Origin: Ruegeria sp. TM1040 | Lineage (GTDB): Bacteria > Pseudomonadota > Alphaproteobacteria > Rhodobacterales > Rhodobacteraceae | Reading direction: 5' to 3' | Length of the DNA: 64,000 nt | Assembly: GCF_000014065.1 (NCBI RefSeq) | Contig: NC_008044.1 | Coordinates: 2,069,501-2,133,500, forward strand | In this document: positions 46,611 to 55,693 of the stretch, piece by piece | Layout: each line of letters begins with the position of its first letter | Position numbering within the stretch: position 1 is the first letter of the stretch | Notes under the pieces: generated by a model | Database searches by the model: none | What the model was told of the DNA's origin: nothing | Seen by the model: only the letters and a program-made list of their open reading frames with translations | Translations under genes and position numbers: made by a program

Positions 46611-46640
46611 GCGTCTTTTGGTAACCAAAAACACAGACGC
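46611..46640. promoter_or_regulatory. Nested palindrome upstream of the PAS kinase
   Basis: TTTTGGT-A-ACCAAAA (46616-46630) is a perfect palindrome, and it is flanked by GCGTCT (46611-46616) and AGACGC (46635-46640). It lies ~60 bases upstream of the kinase start on its template side, as an operator would. Confidence 0.5.
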
Positions 46641-46737
46641 ACAACGTCTCGCACCGATCACGATAGGCGATCATACCTAAGAAAAGGTGACTCTCTGCCA
46701 TGTGACGCGCACCGGCGGGGTTGCGGTTGACCACTAG

Positions 46738-47256
46738 CAGAAGAACCGCTGGCGAGACCATCGCCCGCGATCCGGCGACACTGACCTCCAAGACGTCACC
46801 CGAGATCTTCAGGCAATGGGCTACCGGGTTGCAGCGCGCGTCTTATCAGCGGCGGAAGTCGGCGGGACGCATACCCGTGAAGGCTGTTCATTCTGGCCCA
46901 CGCCGACGTTCAAGAGCTCAGGCAATCGCGCTTGCATCGCTGGGGGCCCGGAGGGGATCCAGTTCAAGACCGATCAGAACCAGACCGGCTCACAGATCGG
47001 GATCAAGACCGCCGCAACCGCCTGGACGCTCATGTGGGACTTGATGATGGCGGCGGGTTGGACCCCTCAGCGGTTCCGGTCTTCCCACCGCTTCCGGGTG
47101 ATTTTGCTGAATGGGGAGAAATACTCGGATCATCCCCTAACCTTAAACCCTGCCTTCACGGACTGGATGATGGGGTGGCCTTCGGGCTGGACCGATCCGC
47201 TGCAGCCGGTAACGGGGTGGTGCCAATGGCTGCGGCACGCGCGTACCTTGATCTGA
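46738..47256 (+). pseudogene. Truncated phage-type DNA cytosine methyltransferase remnant
   Basis: Translated from just after a stop codon at 46735-46737, the frame gives residues typical of the central and C-terminal part of a C5-methyltransferase of prophages: DTDLQDVTRDLQAMGYRVAARVLSAAEVG, then WPTPTFKSS, GSQIGIKTAATAWTLMWDLMMAAGWTP, and LTLNPAFTDWMMGWPSGWTDPLQPVTGW. The N-terminal catalytic motifs (PCQ, ENV) are missing, and no start or ribosome binding site is evident. The AGAACC-type sequence after 46681 shows in-frame stops. The remnant ends about 800 bases before mraZ, between a housekeeping cluster and a kinase, with no integrase. Confidence 0.75.
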
Positions 47257-47282
47257 AAAAGGCCCTCGCTTGAAGCAACCCT

Positions 47283-47308
47283 TTGAAGGGGCTTAAACGC
47301 CCCTTCAA
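47283..47308 (+). terminator. Strong hairpin after the methyltransferase remnant
   Basis: TTGAAGGGGC (47283-47292) pairs perfectly with GCCCCTTCAA (47299-47308) around TTAAAC. It lacks a clean U-tract but sits 27 bases after the remnant, where a terminator is expected. Confidence 0.55.
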
Positions 47309-47335
47309 TCCCGCCTCAACCCAAAAACTGGTTGC

Positions 47336-47372
47336 TGTAAAAAAGTCTGTAAATCACTGCAAAAAAGTCCGT
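47336..47372. repeat. Phased A-tract direct repeats upstream of mraZ
   Basis: Two copies of the pattern TGYAAAAAAGTCYGT lie at 47336-47350 and 47358-47372, exactly 22 bases apart (about two helical turns). They resemble paired binding sites or curved DNA near a promoter. Confidence 0.7.
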
Positions 47373-47421
47373 CACGCTACAACAGCTACATCCACGTTCG
47401 CAAACACAACCGCCCCCACCG

Positions 47422-47455
47422 TGGGAATTCATGGGACATATGGGAAAGCATGGCA
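47422..47455 (+). promoter_or_regulatory. MraZ-box-like direct repeats (TGGGA at ~10-bp spacing)
   Basis: TGGGA occurs at 47422, 47432 and 47441, and the related TGGCA at 47451, with 4-5 base spacers. Known MraZ operators are tandem TGGGN pentamers separated by about 5 bases in front of the dcw operon. The copies lie ~600 bases before the mraZ start, which implies a long 5' leader. Confidence 0.65.
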
Positions 47456-48060
47456 CCTAGGCGGGATTTTGGGAAAACGAATCACTTTCATGCGGATTAC
47501 TTTTGGGAATGACCGCCCAAAAACCCACCCCAAACCAGAACAAAACAAAAACAAATACCGCGCCAACAAAGCGTACCCCAAGAATCGCGGGAAAATAGGG
47601 GAAGTTTTCTGACGCCACAAGAAGCCATAGATATAGAAGCATATCACCACGCAAACACTACATCGGGCGACATACGCCCTCGAAATGCGCAGAAAGCCTG
47701 TCATCCGCAAGCGCTCAGAGACCCAGCACCCCCGCAACATCCTTAAAAATCCCTTGCGGTACCATGCTTTCCCATAGTATCCATATTTCATCAGATGAAC
47801 ACGAAGAGCACGGGGCACAAAACGACCCCAACGTCACAATACGGCAGGTTTCATACAGGCCTTCGCTTTCATCAAAAAGAGAGATCCGGCGCGCGAGCGA
47901 GCAGACATCCCCCCAGGTGGCGCGCGCAGTCGGACACCCCGCAAGGCGGGTCAAGGCGGCGGGTTGATCAGTGGCAGCGGATCAACTCGCCCCTTTTGGT
48001 TTCAGGCCCCGCGTTCAGGAGGAACCGGGGAAAACGCGGGACGCGAGAAAGGGCGGCACA
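47456..48060 (+). ncRNA. Long 5' leader of the dcw operon, UpsM-like candidate
   Basis: These ~600 bases separate the MraZ-box-like repeats from mraZ. They are AT-richer and contain no convincing gene. In Rhodobacter sphaeroides the dcw cluster is preceded by an unusually long leader that gives rise to the sRNA UpsM; position and length make this region the counterpart. Structures visible include the hairpin CCCGC/GCGGG at 47938-47950 and CCCGCGTT/AACGCGGG at 48008-48040, whose loop exposes AGGAGG. No sequence homology to UpsM was tested. Confidence 0.4.
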
Positions 48061-48564
48061 TTGGGTCGCAGGTTCAGAGGCGAGAGCCACCACAAGGTGG
48101 ACAGCAAGGGGCGGGTGTCTATCCCAGCTTCCTTTCGCCGTGTGCTGGAAGCCTCCGACCCGAACTGGCAGCCCGGTGACGCGCCCGAACTGGTGATCGT
48201 TTATGGCGATCACCGCCGTCAGTACCTCGAATGCTACACAATGGAAGCCATCGAGGAAGTGGACGCCAAGATCGCCGCCCTGCCCCGTGGCTCCAAGGGC
48301 CGCAAGATCCTCGAACGCATCTTCAACGGCCAGTCCCTGCCGACCACGGTGGATGAGACGGGCCGCCTTGTGCTTCCGGCCAAACTGCGCCAGAAGATCG
48401 ACCTCGACAAAGAGGCCTTCTTTATTGCGTCCGGGGACACTTTCCAGATCTGGAAGCCGGAGACCTACGAAGAGGTCGAGATGGCCGAGGCCGAGAAGCT
48501 GATGGACGAGCTGCCGGATGACTTCGATCCCCTTGAATTCCTAGACGGCGCCGGAGGCGCATAA
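48061..48564 (+). CDS. mraZ: Transcriptional regulator MraZ
   Basis: A 167-aa AbrB-like DNA-binding protein that controls the dcw operon. It carries two copies of the DxxGR motif: KVDSKGRVSIPASFRRVLE in the first repeat and TVDETGRLVLPAKLRQKI in the second. I place the start at the TTG at 48061 (giving the family N-terminus GRRFRGESHHK), with weak AGAAAGGG upstream. An in-frame GTG at 47971 would add 30 non-conserved residues. A low-efficiency TTG start fits tight control. It is 3 bases from rsmH. Confidence 0.93.
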   Translation: MGRRFRGESHHKVDSKGRVSIPASFRRVLEASDPNWQPGDAPELVIVYGDHRRQYLECYTMEAIEEVDAKIAALPRGSKGRKILERIFNGQSLPTTVDETGRLVLPAKLRQKIDLDKEAFFIASGDTFQIWKPETYEEVEMAEAEKLMDELPDDFDPLEFLDGAGGA

Positions 48565-48567
48565 GAT

Positions 48568-49557
48568 ATGACGGACCGCACCGCTGCCCCCTCCGGTCCC
48601 CACATTCCTGTCCTGCTGAAGCCGCTCCTTGCAGCGGTGGCGCCGGTCACGGGCCGCTGGCTCGATGGCACCTTTGGCGCGGGCGGCTATACCAAGGGCC
48701 TTCTGGCTGCGGGGGCCGATCAGGTCATCGGCGTCGACCGTGATCCGCTGGCGTTTGAGATGGCGCAGCCGTGGGCGGCAGAGTATGGCGACCGGCTGGT
48801 GCTGCAGCAGGGCGTGTTCTCGCGCATGGATGAATACGCGCAGGAACTCGATGGCGTGGTGCTGGACCTTGGGGTGTCGTCGATGCAGCTGGATCTGGCG
48901 GAGCGCGGCTTTTCCTTCATGAAGGAGGGTCCGCTCGATATGCGCATGTCGCAAGATGGCCCCTCAGCGGCGGATCTGGTGGCCGAGCTCAGCGAAGTGC
49001 AACTCGCTGATGTTCTTTACAGTTTTGGTGAAGAGCGCGCCTCGCGCCGGATCGCCAAGGCCATCGTGAAGGAACGCGCGCAGGAGCCGATCACCACCAC
49101 ATTGCGTCTGGCCGAAATCATCGAGGGCTGCCTGCCCCGCCCCAAACCCGGCCAGTCTCACCCGGCGACCCGCAGCTTTCAGGCGCTGCGCATCGCGGTG
49201 AATGGCGAGTATGAAGAGCTGATGGGTGGGCTTCTGGCCGCCGAACGCGCGCTCAAACCCGGTGGGCTCCTGGCCGTGGTGACCTTCCATTCGGTCGAAG
49301 ACCGTATGGTCAAACGCTTCTTTCAGCACCGCGCAAACAAGACCGGAAATGCCAACCGATATGCGCCCGCGATGGAAGAGCAGCCCAGCCAGTTTGAGCT
49401 TGTGACCCGCAAGGCCGTTGGCCCCGACAAGGACGAGCTGGCGCAAAACCCGCGTTCGCGCTCGGCGCTCTTGCGGGTGGGGCGGCGCACCGATGCCGCT
49501 CCGGTGGAGATCACCGCCAAGGAACTGAGCATGCCGCAGTTGAAAGAGACGCGCTGA
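48568..49557 (+). CDS. rsmH: 16S rRNA (cytosine1402-N4)-methyltransferase
   Basis: A SAM-dependent methyltransferase that modifies C1402 of 16S rRNA. The N-terminus has [15 protein letters not shown] and the SAM motif [19 protein letters not shown]. Later come [30 protein letters not shown] and [17 protein letters not shown]. The length (329 aa) is normal. Its stop overlaps the ftsL start (TGATG), so they are cotranslated. Confidence 0.97.
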   Translation: MTDRTAAPSGPHIPVLLKPLLAAVAPVTGRWLDGTFGAGGYTKGLLAAGADQVIGVDRDPLAFEMAQPWAAEYGDRLVLQQGVFSRMDEYAQELDGVVLDLGVSSMQLDLAERGFSFMKEGPLDMRMSQDGPSAADLVAELSEVQLADVLYSFGEERASRRIAKAIVKERAQEPITTTLRLAEIIEGCLPRPKPGQSHPATRSFQALRIAVNGEYEELMGGLLAAERALKPGGLLAVVTFHSVEDRMVKRFFQHRANKTGNANRYAPAMEEQPSQFELVTRKAVGPDKDELAQNPRSRSALLRVGRRTDAAPVEITAKELSMPQLKETR

Positions 49558-49904
49558 TGAGAACCCTCGCCTATATGATGACGATCCTCGCGGTCTTTGG
49601 TCTGGCGTTCTGGGCCTACCGCGAGAATTACGCCACCCAGCAGGTGCTCAAGGAAACCCGCGTCCTGCGCAGTGACATCGCCGATGCGCAGGTGCGCCTG
49701 AGCGTGCTGCGCGCCGAATGGGCCTATCTCAACCGTCCCGACCGTTTGCGGGACCTGGCCGAGCTCAACTTTGAGCGCCTTGGCCTGCTGCCACTGCGCC
49801 CGGAACAATTTGGACGCGTGGACGAGGTGTCCTTTCCGCCCTCGGGTCTGGTGATCGAAGAAGGCGTCGAGGTCTCCTCTTATGGACAGGAGGCCGATCA
49901 ATGA
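49557..49904 (+). CDS. ftsL: Cell division protein FtsL
   Basis: A 115-aa bitopic division protein. A single N-terminal membrane helix (about residues 5-20, LAYMMTILAVFGLAFWAYR) is followed by a periplasmic coiled coil (TQQVLKETRVLRSDIADAQVRLSVLRAEWAYLN), which pairs with FtsB and FtsQ in the divisome. The position between rsmH and ftsI supports the assignment of this poorly conserved protein. It overlaps ftsI by ATGA. Confidence 0.92.
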   Translation: MRTLAYMMTILAVFGLAFWAYRENYATQQVLKETRVLRSDIADAQVRLSVLRAEWAYLNRPDRLRDLAELNFERLGLLPLRPEQFGRVDEVSFPPSGLVIEEGVEVSSYGQEADQ

Positions 49905-51682
49905 TCCGCACGCCCCTGCGCCCCCTCGCCCGCATCCTGCCCGCCCGCGCGCGCGGCGAGAACCCCGACCTCATCGAGCGCGAAAACCTCGCCCAGCGCC
50001 ACAGCGAGATGGAAGCCCGTGCCCGCACCCGCGCCGAGGGGCGTCTTCTGGTGCTCGCGGCCTTTTTTGTCTGCGCCTATGTGGCGATCGGCGGACGGAT
50101 GGCGATGATGGCCACCTCGGAGCCGGCAGAGCCCGTTTCCGTGAGCGGCAGCGCCATCGCCAACCAGCGCGCCGACATCGTTGACCGCGAAGGCCGCATC
50201 CTCGCCACCAATTTCGAGACCTTCTCGCTCTATGCCCAGCCGCCGCAGATGGTGGAGCCGCTGGTGGCGGCGGAAAAACTGGTCTCGATCTTTCCGGATC
50301 TCGATCACGAGCGTCTGGTCAAGGATTTCACAGGAAGCCGCAAGTTCCTCTGGATCAAGAAGAAAATCAGCCCCGAGCAAATGCAGGCGGTGCATGACAT
50401 CGGCGATCCCGGCCTGATGTTTGGCCCGCGCGAGATGCGCCTTTACCCCAACGGCAAGCTCGCCGCACATGTGCTGGGTGGGGCCTCTTTTGGCAAGGAA
50501 GGCGTGAACGCCGCCGAGGTGATCGGTGTTGCAGGCGTGGAAAAACAGTTCGATGACTACCTGCGTGACCCGGCCAATGGCGGCAAGCCGCTGGAATTGA
50601 GCCTCGATCTCTCGGTGCAGCACGCCACCGAAGAAGTACTCTATGGCGGCATGAAGCTGATGAACGCCAAGGGCGCAACCTCGATCCTGATGGATGTACA
50701 CACCGGCGAGGTGATCTCGGTGGCCTCGCTGCCCGATTTTGATCCCAACGAGCGCCCACGCCCGCCCACCTCGGGCTTTGACCCGTCCGAAAGCCCGCTC
50801 TTCAACCGTGCCGTTCAGGGCGTCTATGAGCTTGGCTCGACCTTCAAGATCTTTGCCGCGGCTCAGGCCATCGAGCTTGGCCTTGTGAACCCGGAAACCG
50901 TGATCGACACCCGCGGCCCATTGCGCTGGGGCAAATTCTCCATCCGGGATTTTCGCAACTACGGCAACGAGATGACCGTCTCGCGCATCATCGAAAAGTC
51001 CTCCAACATCGGGACCGCGCGGCTCGCGCAGCAGATCGGAGCCGAACGCCAGCGCGCCTTCCTCGGAGAGCTTGGCATGTTGGAGCCGACCCCGTTTGAG
51101 ATCGTCGAAGCGTCGGGCGGCCAGCCGCTCTTGCCGAGAAACTGGTCGGAGCTGTCGACCATGACCATTTCCTATGGTCACGGGATTTCAACCACGCCGA
51201 TGCATCTGGCGGCGGGCTATGCGGCCATTGCCAATGGCGGCCGGCTCGTGAAACCCACGATCCTTAAGCAGACCGGCCCCCGCCTCGGGGAGCGCGTGCT
51301 CAGCAAAGAGGTTGCCGAGGCTTCACTCGAGATGCTGCGCAGGGTGGTGAGCAGCGGCTCTGCCTCCATGGCCGAGGTCGAAGGCTACAGCGTGGGCGGC
51401 AAGACCGGCACCGCTGACAAGCCCAAGCCCCGTGGCGGCTATTACGAAGACAAGGTGATCGCGACCTTTGCCGCCGTTTTCCCCACGGATGCGCCGAAAT
51501 ATGTGCTGATCGTGACCCTGGATGAACCCGAGATCATCGCCTATGGCGAGGACCGCCGCACCGCCGGCTGGACCGCCGCGCCCGTCGCCGCCGAGATGAT
51601 CGCGCGCCTTGCGCCGCTCCTTGGGCTCAGACCACAGATTGAACCTGCCCGTATCTCTGGTGTAACCCTCACCTCAAACTAA
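49901..51682 (+). CDS. ftsI: Peptidoglycan transpeptidase FtsI (PBP3)
   Basis: A septal class B penicillin-binding protein of 593 aa. An N-terminal membrane helix (LVLAAFFVCAYVAIGGRM) is followed by the non-catalytic domain (QRADIVDREGRILATNFETFSLYA) and the transpeptidase domain with GSTFKIF (the SxxK active serine), KSSNIG (SxN) and VGGKTGTAD (KTG). It crosslinks peptidoglycan at the division site with FtsW. The start overlaps ftsL. Confidence 0.96.
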   Translation: MIRTPLRPLARILPARARGENPDLIERENLAQRHSEMEARARTRAEGRLLVLAAFFVCAYVAIGGRMAMMATSEPAEPVSVSGSAIANQRADIVDREGRILATNFETFSLYAQPPQMVEPLVAAEKLVSIFPDLDHERLVKDFTGSRKFLWIKKKISPEQMQAVHDIGDPGLMFGPREMRLYPNGKLAAHVLGGASFGKEGVNAAEVIGVAGVEKQFDDYLRDPANGGKPLELSLDLSVQHATEEVLYGGMKLMNAKGATSILMDVHTGEVISVASLPDFDPNERPRPPTSGFDPSESPLFNRAVQGVYELGSTFKIFAAAQAIELGLVNPETVIDTRGPLRWGKFSIRDFRNYGNEMTVSRIIEKSSNIGTARLAQQIGAERQRAFLGELGMLEPTPFEIVEASGGQPLLPRNWSELSTMTISYGHGISTTPMHLAAGYAAIANGGRLVKPTILKQTGPRLGERVLSKEVAEASLEMLRRVVSSGSASMAEVEGYSVGGKTGTADKPKPRGGYYEDKVIATFAAVFPTDAPKYVLIVTLDEPEIIAYGEDRRTAGWTAAPVAAEMIARLAPLLGLRPQIEPARISGVTLTSN

Positions 51683-51696
51683 CAGGTGGGGACGCC

Positions 51697-53181
51697 ATGA
51701 CACAGAGACCAGCGCTCAAGCTCAGCCAGTTGGGACTGACCGCAAGAGCGGGCCTGGACCCGCAGATCACGGGGCTTGCGGTGGACAGCCGCGAGGTTGG
51801 CGAGGGTTTTGTTTTTGCCGCCCTGCCCGGCACGCGCGTGCATGGTGCAACCTTTGTCGAACAGGTGCTCGATCAGGGCGCGGTGGCCATTCTGACCGAC
51901 GCCAAGGGCGCCGAGATCGCAGGCGAGGCCATTGCCGCAGCGGGCGCAGCCCTTGTGGTGGCCGAAGACCCGCGGCAGGCGCTCTCGGGTGCAGCGGCGC
52001 TCTGGTTTGGCGCCCAGCCCCCGGTGATGGCAGCCGTGACAGGCACCAATGGCAAGACCTCCGTGTCGACCTTCCTGCGCATGATCTGGACCGAGCTTGG
52101 CCACAAGGCCGTGAACCTTGGCACCACCGGCATCGAGGGCGCATGGTCACATCCGCTGGCGCATACCACGCCCGAGCCGATCACCCTGCACCGCGCGCTT
52201 GCGGCAGCAGCCGAGGCGGGCGTCACCCATGCGGCGATGGAGGCCTCCTCGCATGGGCTGGATCAGCGGCGGCTGGACGGTGTACAGCTCTCGGCGGCGG
52301 GTTTCACGAATTTCACCCAGGATCACCTCGACTATCACGAGACCTTTGAGGCCTATTTTGCGGCCAAGGCAGGGCTTTTCCGTCGTGTGCTCTCGGAAGA
52401 TGGCGTCGCCGTCATCAATATGACCGACCCCAAAGGGGCTGAGATGCGCGCCATTGCTGCCGCCCGCGGGCAGGAGATCATTACGGTTGGGCGCGGTCTG
52501 GGTGACATTGCCCTGATGGGTATGCGAGTCGATGCCACCGGGCAGGACATCCGGTTCACATGGCACGACCGCCCCTTTGCCAAGCGGTTGAACCTCATCG
52601 GCGGCTTTCAGGCGGAAAACGTGCTGGTGGCGGCGGGTCTGGCGATTGCCAGCGGCGAGGACCCCGAGCAGGTGTTTGACACCCTGCCTCACCTCAGCAC
52701 GGTGCGCGGGCGGATGCAGCTTGCGGCAACCCGCGACAATGGCGCGACGGTGTTTGTGGATTACGCCCACACCCCCGACGCGGTTGCCACCGCGATCAAG
52801 GCGCTGCGCCCGCATGTTCTGGGCCGCCTTGTGGCGATCGTCGGCGCGGGCGGGGATCGCGATGCAACCAAACGCCCCTTGATGGGCGCCGCAGCGCAGG
52901 ACAATGCCGATGCGGTGATCGTCACCGATGACAACCCCCGCTCTGAAGATCCCGCCGCCATTCGCGCGGCCGTCATGGGCGGCGCGCCGGACGCGCTCAA
53001 TGTGGGCGACCGCGCCGAAGCGATCCTGCGCGGCGTCGATATGCTCGAGGCTGGCGATGCGCTCCTCATCTGCGGCAAGGGCCATGAGAGCGGCCAGACC
53101 ATCGGCACCGATGTATTGCCCTTTGACGACGTGGAGCAGGCCAGCATGGCCGTCGCCGCCCTTGACGGGAGAATGGTATGA
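51697..53181 (+). CDS. murE: UDP-MurNAc-L-Ala-D-Glu:meso-diaminopimelate ligase
   Basis: Adds meso-DAP to the nucleotide precursor (494 aa). Features are the uridine-binding N-terminal domain (GLAVDSREVGEGFVFAAL), the ATP motif TGTNGKTSVSTFLRM, TNFTQDHLDYHETFE, and the C-terminal DNPRSEDP motif that marks meso-DAP specificity (as opposed to lysine). It overlaps murF by ATGA. Confidence 0.97.
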   Translation: MTQRPALKLSQLGLTARAGLDPQITGLAVDSREVGEGFVFAALPGTRVHGATFVEQVLDQGAVAILTDAKGAEIAGEAIAAAGAALVVAEDPRQALSGAAALWFGAQPPVMAAVTGTNGKTSVSTFLRMIWTELGHKAVNLGTTGIEGAWSHPLAHTTPEPITLHRALAAAAEAGVTHAAMEASSHGLDQRRLDGVQLSAAGFTNFTQDHLDYHETFEAYFAAKAGLFRRVLSEDGVAVINMTDPKGAEMRAIAAARGQEIITVGRGLGDIALMGMRVDATGQDIRFTWHDRPFAKRLNLIGGFQAENVLVAAGLAIASGEDPEQVFDTLPHLSTVRGRMQLAATRDNGATVFVDYAHTPDAVATAIKALRPHVLGRLVAIVGAGGDRDATKRPLMGAAAQDNADAVIVTDDNPRSEDPAAIRAAVMGGAPDALNVGDRAEAILRGVDMLEAGDALLICGKGHESGQTIGTDVLPFDDVEQASMAVAALDGRMV

Positions 53182-54569
53182 GCCTTTGGACCGCACAGGA
53201 GGCCGCCGCCGCCACCGGAGGACGTGCAACCTCGGACTGGCAGGTGAACGGTATCTCCATCGACACCCGCACTATTGAACCCGGGGATCTCTTTGTGGCG
53301 CTCAAGGCGGCCCGCGATGGGCACGACTTTGTGGCGCAGGCCCTGGAAAAAGGCGCCGGAGCGGCGCTGGTGTCGCATATCCCCGAAGGCGTGGCCGAGG
53401 ATGCCCCGCTCCTGCTGGTGGAGGATGTGCAAACCGCGCTGGAAGCGCTGGGGCGCGCGGGTCGCGCCCGCACAAAGGCGCGCGTGGTGGCGGTGACAGG
53501 ATCGGTGGGCAAGACCTCAACGAAGGAAATGCTCGCCGCGATGCTCACGCCGCAGGGACGCACCCATGCGGCGGTCGCAAGCTACAACAACCACTGGGGC
53601 GTGCCGCTGACACTGGCGCGGATGCCTGCCGACACCGAATATGCCGTGATCGAAATCGGCATGAACCACCCCGGCGAGATCGCGCCGCTCTCGCGTCAGG
53701 CCCGCCCGCATGTGGCGCTGGTGACAACCGTGGCTGCCGTACATCTTGAGGCCTTTGAGGATGTGGCGGGGATCGCCCGCGAGAAGGCCGCCATCATCGA
53801 AGGGCTGGAACCCGGCGGCATCGCGGTGCTGAACGCCGATCTTGAGGAAACCCCGGTGCTGCGCGACGTGGCACAAGATGCGGGCGTCGCAACGCGCTGG
53901 TTTGGCCAGACGAGTGATGACTACTGCCTGCAGGAGGCGCAGCTGTCGGGCGACGTCACGCGCGCGCGGATCGTACAGGCGGAGCGTGAATTTTCGGCCG
54001 AGATCCAATCGCTTGGCGTACATTTTGCCATGAACGCCACGGGCGCGCTGGCCGCCATTGAGGCGCTCGGCGCGGATCTGGAACTGGCGCTTGCCGGGCT
54101 TCAGGGCTGGTCGCCGGTCAAAGGGCGCGGCGCGCGCTTTACCGTGGGGCTGCCCTCCGGTCCCGTCACGGTGCTGGACGACGCCTATAACGCCAACCCC
54201 ACATCCATCGGGGCGGCGCTCACGGTTCTTGCCGCGACCCCCACCGAGGGGCGCCGCATCGCCTATCTCGCTGATATGAAAGAACTCGGCCCCGAAGAGG
54301 CGCGACTGCACGCGGGCCTGGCCGATCATCCGGCGCTGGCAAAGATTGACGCGGTACATTGCATCGGTCCCCTGATGAAACATCTCTACGCGGCCTTGCC
54401 GGAGAACAAGCGCGGCACCTGGGTCGAAACCTCGGCCGAGGCCGCCTCTGCCCTGCCCGCGCAGATCCAAGGGGGCGATGTGGTACTGGCGAAGGGGTCG
54501 CTGTCCATGGCGGTGGCCCGCGTGGTTGACGCGATCCGCGAAATCGGTCAAGGCAACGCACCTTCGTGA
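53178..54569 (+). CDS. murF: UDP-MurNAc-tripeptide-D-Ala-D-Ala ligase
   Basis: Adds D-Ala-D-Ala, completing the pentapeptide precursor (463 aa). It contains the N-terminal segment VNGISIDTRTIEPGDLFVALK, the ATP-binding VTGSVGKTSTKEML, VIEIGMNHPGEI, and the C-terminal DAYNANPTSIGAAL. Coupled to murE upstream and separated from mraY by 41 bases. Confidence 0.97.
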   Translation: MSLWTAQEAAAATGGRATSDWQVNGISIDTRTIEPGDLFVALKAARDGHDFVAQALEKGAGAALVSHIPEGVAEDAPLLLVEDVQTALEALGRAGRARTKARVVAVTGSVGKTSTKEMLAAMLTPQGRTHAAVASYNNHWGVPLTLARMPADTEYAVIEIGMNHPGEIAPLSRQARPHVALVTTVAAVHLEAFEDVAGIAREKAAIIEGLEPGGIAVLNADLEETPVLRDVAQDAGVATRWFGQTSDDYCLQEAQLSGDVTRARIVQAEREFSAEIQSLGVHFAMNATGALAAIEALGADLELALAGLQGWSPVKGRGARFTVGLPSGPVTVLDDAYNANPTSIGAALTVLAATPTEGRRIAYLADMKELGPEEARLHAGLADHPALAKIDAVHCIGPLMKHLYAALPENKRGTWVETSAEAASALPAQIQGGDVVLAKGSLSMAVARVVDAIREIGQGNAPS

Positions 54570-54610
54570 CTCGTAATGATAGACCCACTTAAGACAGGAC
54601 CCGCACTGGC

Positions 54611-55693
54611 ATGCTTTATTGGTTGACCGCACTGTCGGACGGGGGAGATTTCTTCAACCTCTTCCGCTATATCACCTTCCGCGCAGGCGGGGCCTTTCTG
54701 ACGGCTCTGATCTTTGGCTTTGTATTTGGCAAACCGCTGATCAACGTGCTGCGCAAACGCCAGGGCAAGGGCCAGCCGATCCGCGACGATGGCCCCGAGG
54801 CGCATCTCGCGAAGGTCGGCACCCCCACCATGGGGGGCCTGTTGATCGTCGGGGCGCTGCTGTTTTCCACCCTCATGTGGGCGCGCTGGGACAATCCGTT
54901 TGTCTGGCTAGTGCTGTTTGTGACCATGTCCTTTGGGCTCATCGGGTTTGCCGATGACTATGCCAAGGTCTCCAAACAGAACACCAGTGGGGTGTCGGGC
55001 AAGGTGCGGCTGCTTTTGGGGTTTGTGATCGCCATCGTGGCCGCGCTCTGGGCGAGCTGGAACCACCCGGCTGAGCTGCAGAACCAGCTGGCGATGCCGG
55101 TCTTTAAGGACGTTCTGCTGAACCTCGGCTATCTGTATGTGCCCTTCTGCATCTGCGTGATCGTGGGGGCCGCCAATGCGGTGAACCTCACAGATGGGCT
55201 CGATGGGCTTGCGATCATGCCGGTGATGATCGCGGCAGGCACGCTTGGGATCATCGCCTATGCGGTGGGGCGTGTGGATTTCTCGGAATATCTCGATGTG
55301 CATTACGTGCCGGGGACAGGCGAGATCCTGATCTTCACCTCGGCGCTCTTTGGCGGGGGTCTTGGCTTCCTGTGGTACAACGCCCCGCCCGCTGCGGTGT
55401 TCATGGGCGACACCGGCTCGCTGGCGCTTGGTGGTGCCTTGGGGGCCATTGCGATCTCGACCAAACACGAACTGGTGCTGGCCATCGTCGGCGGGCTCTT
55501 TGTGGTCGAAGCGCTATCGGTCATTATTCAGGTGCTCTACTTCAAGCGCACCGGCCGGCGGGTGTTTCTGATGGCCCCGATCCATCACCACTACGAGAAA
55601 AAAGGCTGGGCAGAGCCGACCATCGTGATCCGCTTCTGGATCATCTCGCTGATCCTCGCGATGATCGGCCTGGCAACACTGAAGGTGCGCTAA
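54611..55693 (+). CDS. mraY: Phospho-N-acetylmuramoyl-pentapeptide transferase
   Basis: Transfers the muramyl pentapeptide to undecaprenyl phosphate, giving lipid I, at the inner membrane. A 360-aa protein with about ten helices. Conserved residues are in [24 protein letters not shown] (catalytic aspartates), [22 protein letters not shown] and the [11 protein letters not shown] loop. This is the last dcw gene in the window. The usual successor, murD, is absent and a terminator follows. Confidence 0.98.
   Translation: MLYWLTALSDGGDFFNLFRYITFRAGGAFLTALIFGFVFGKPLINVLRKRQGKGQPIRDDGPEAHLAKVGTPTMGGLLIVGALLFSTLMWARWDNPFVWLVLFVTMSFGLIGFADDYAKVSKQNTSGVSGKVRLLLGFVIAIVAALWASWNHPAELQNQLAMPVFKDVLLNLGYLYVPFCICVIVGAANAVNLTDGLDGLAIMPVMIAAGTLGIIAYAVGRVDFSEYLDVHYVPGTGEILIFTSALFGGGLGFLWYNAPPAAVFMGDTGSLALGGALGAIAISTKHELVLAIVGGLFVVEALSVIIQVLYFKRTGRRVFLMAPIHHHYEKKGWAEPTIVIRFWIISLILAMIGLATLKVR

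Noticed and set aside
47429-47818. Minus-strand frame of ~129 residues in the mraZ leader
   Set aside because: It has no recognisable family, no good start signal and lies within the AT-richer leader opposite the expected dcw transcript.
47971-48060. Upstream GTG start for mraZ
   Set aside because: The extra 30 residues do not match MraZ, whose conserved N-terminus begins at the TTG at 48061.
46550-48060. Complete prophage next to mraZ
   Set aside because: Only a methyltransferase fragment is phage-like; no integrase, structural genes or attachment-site repeats were found.
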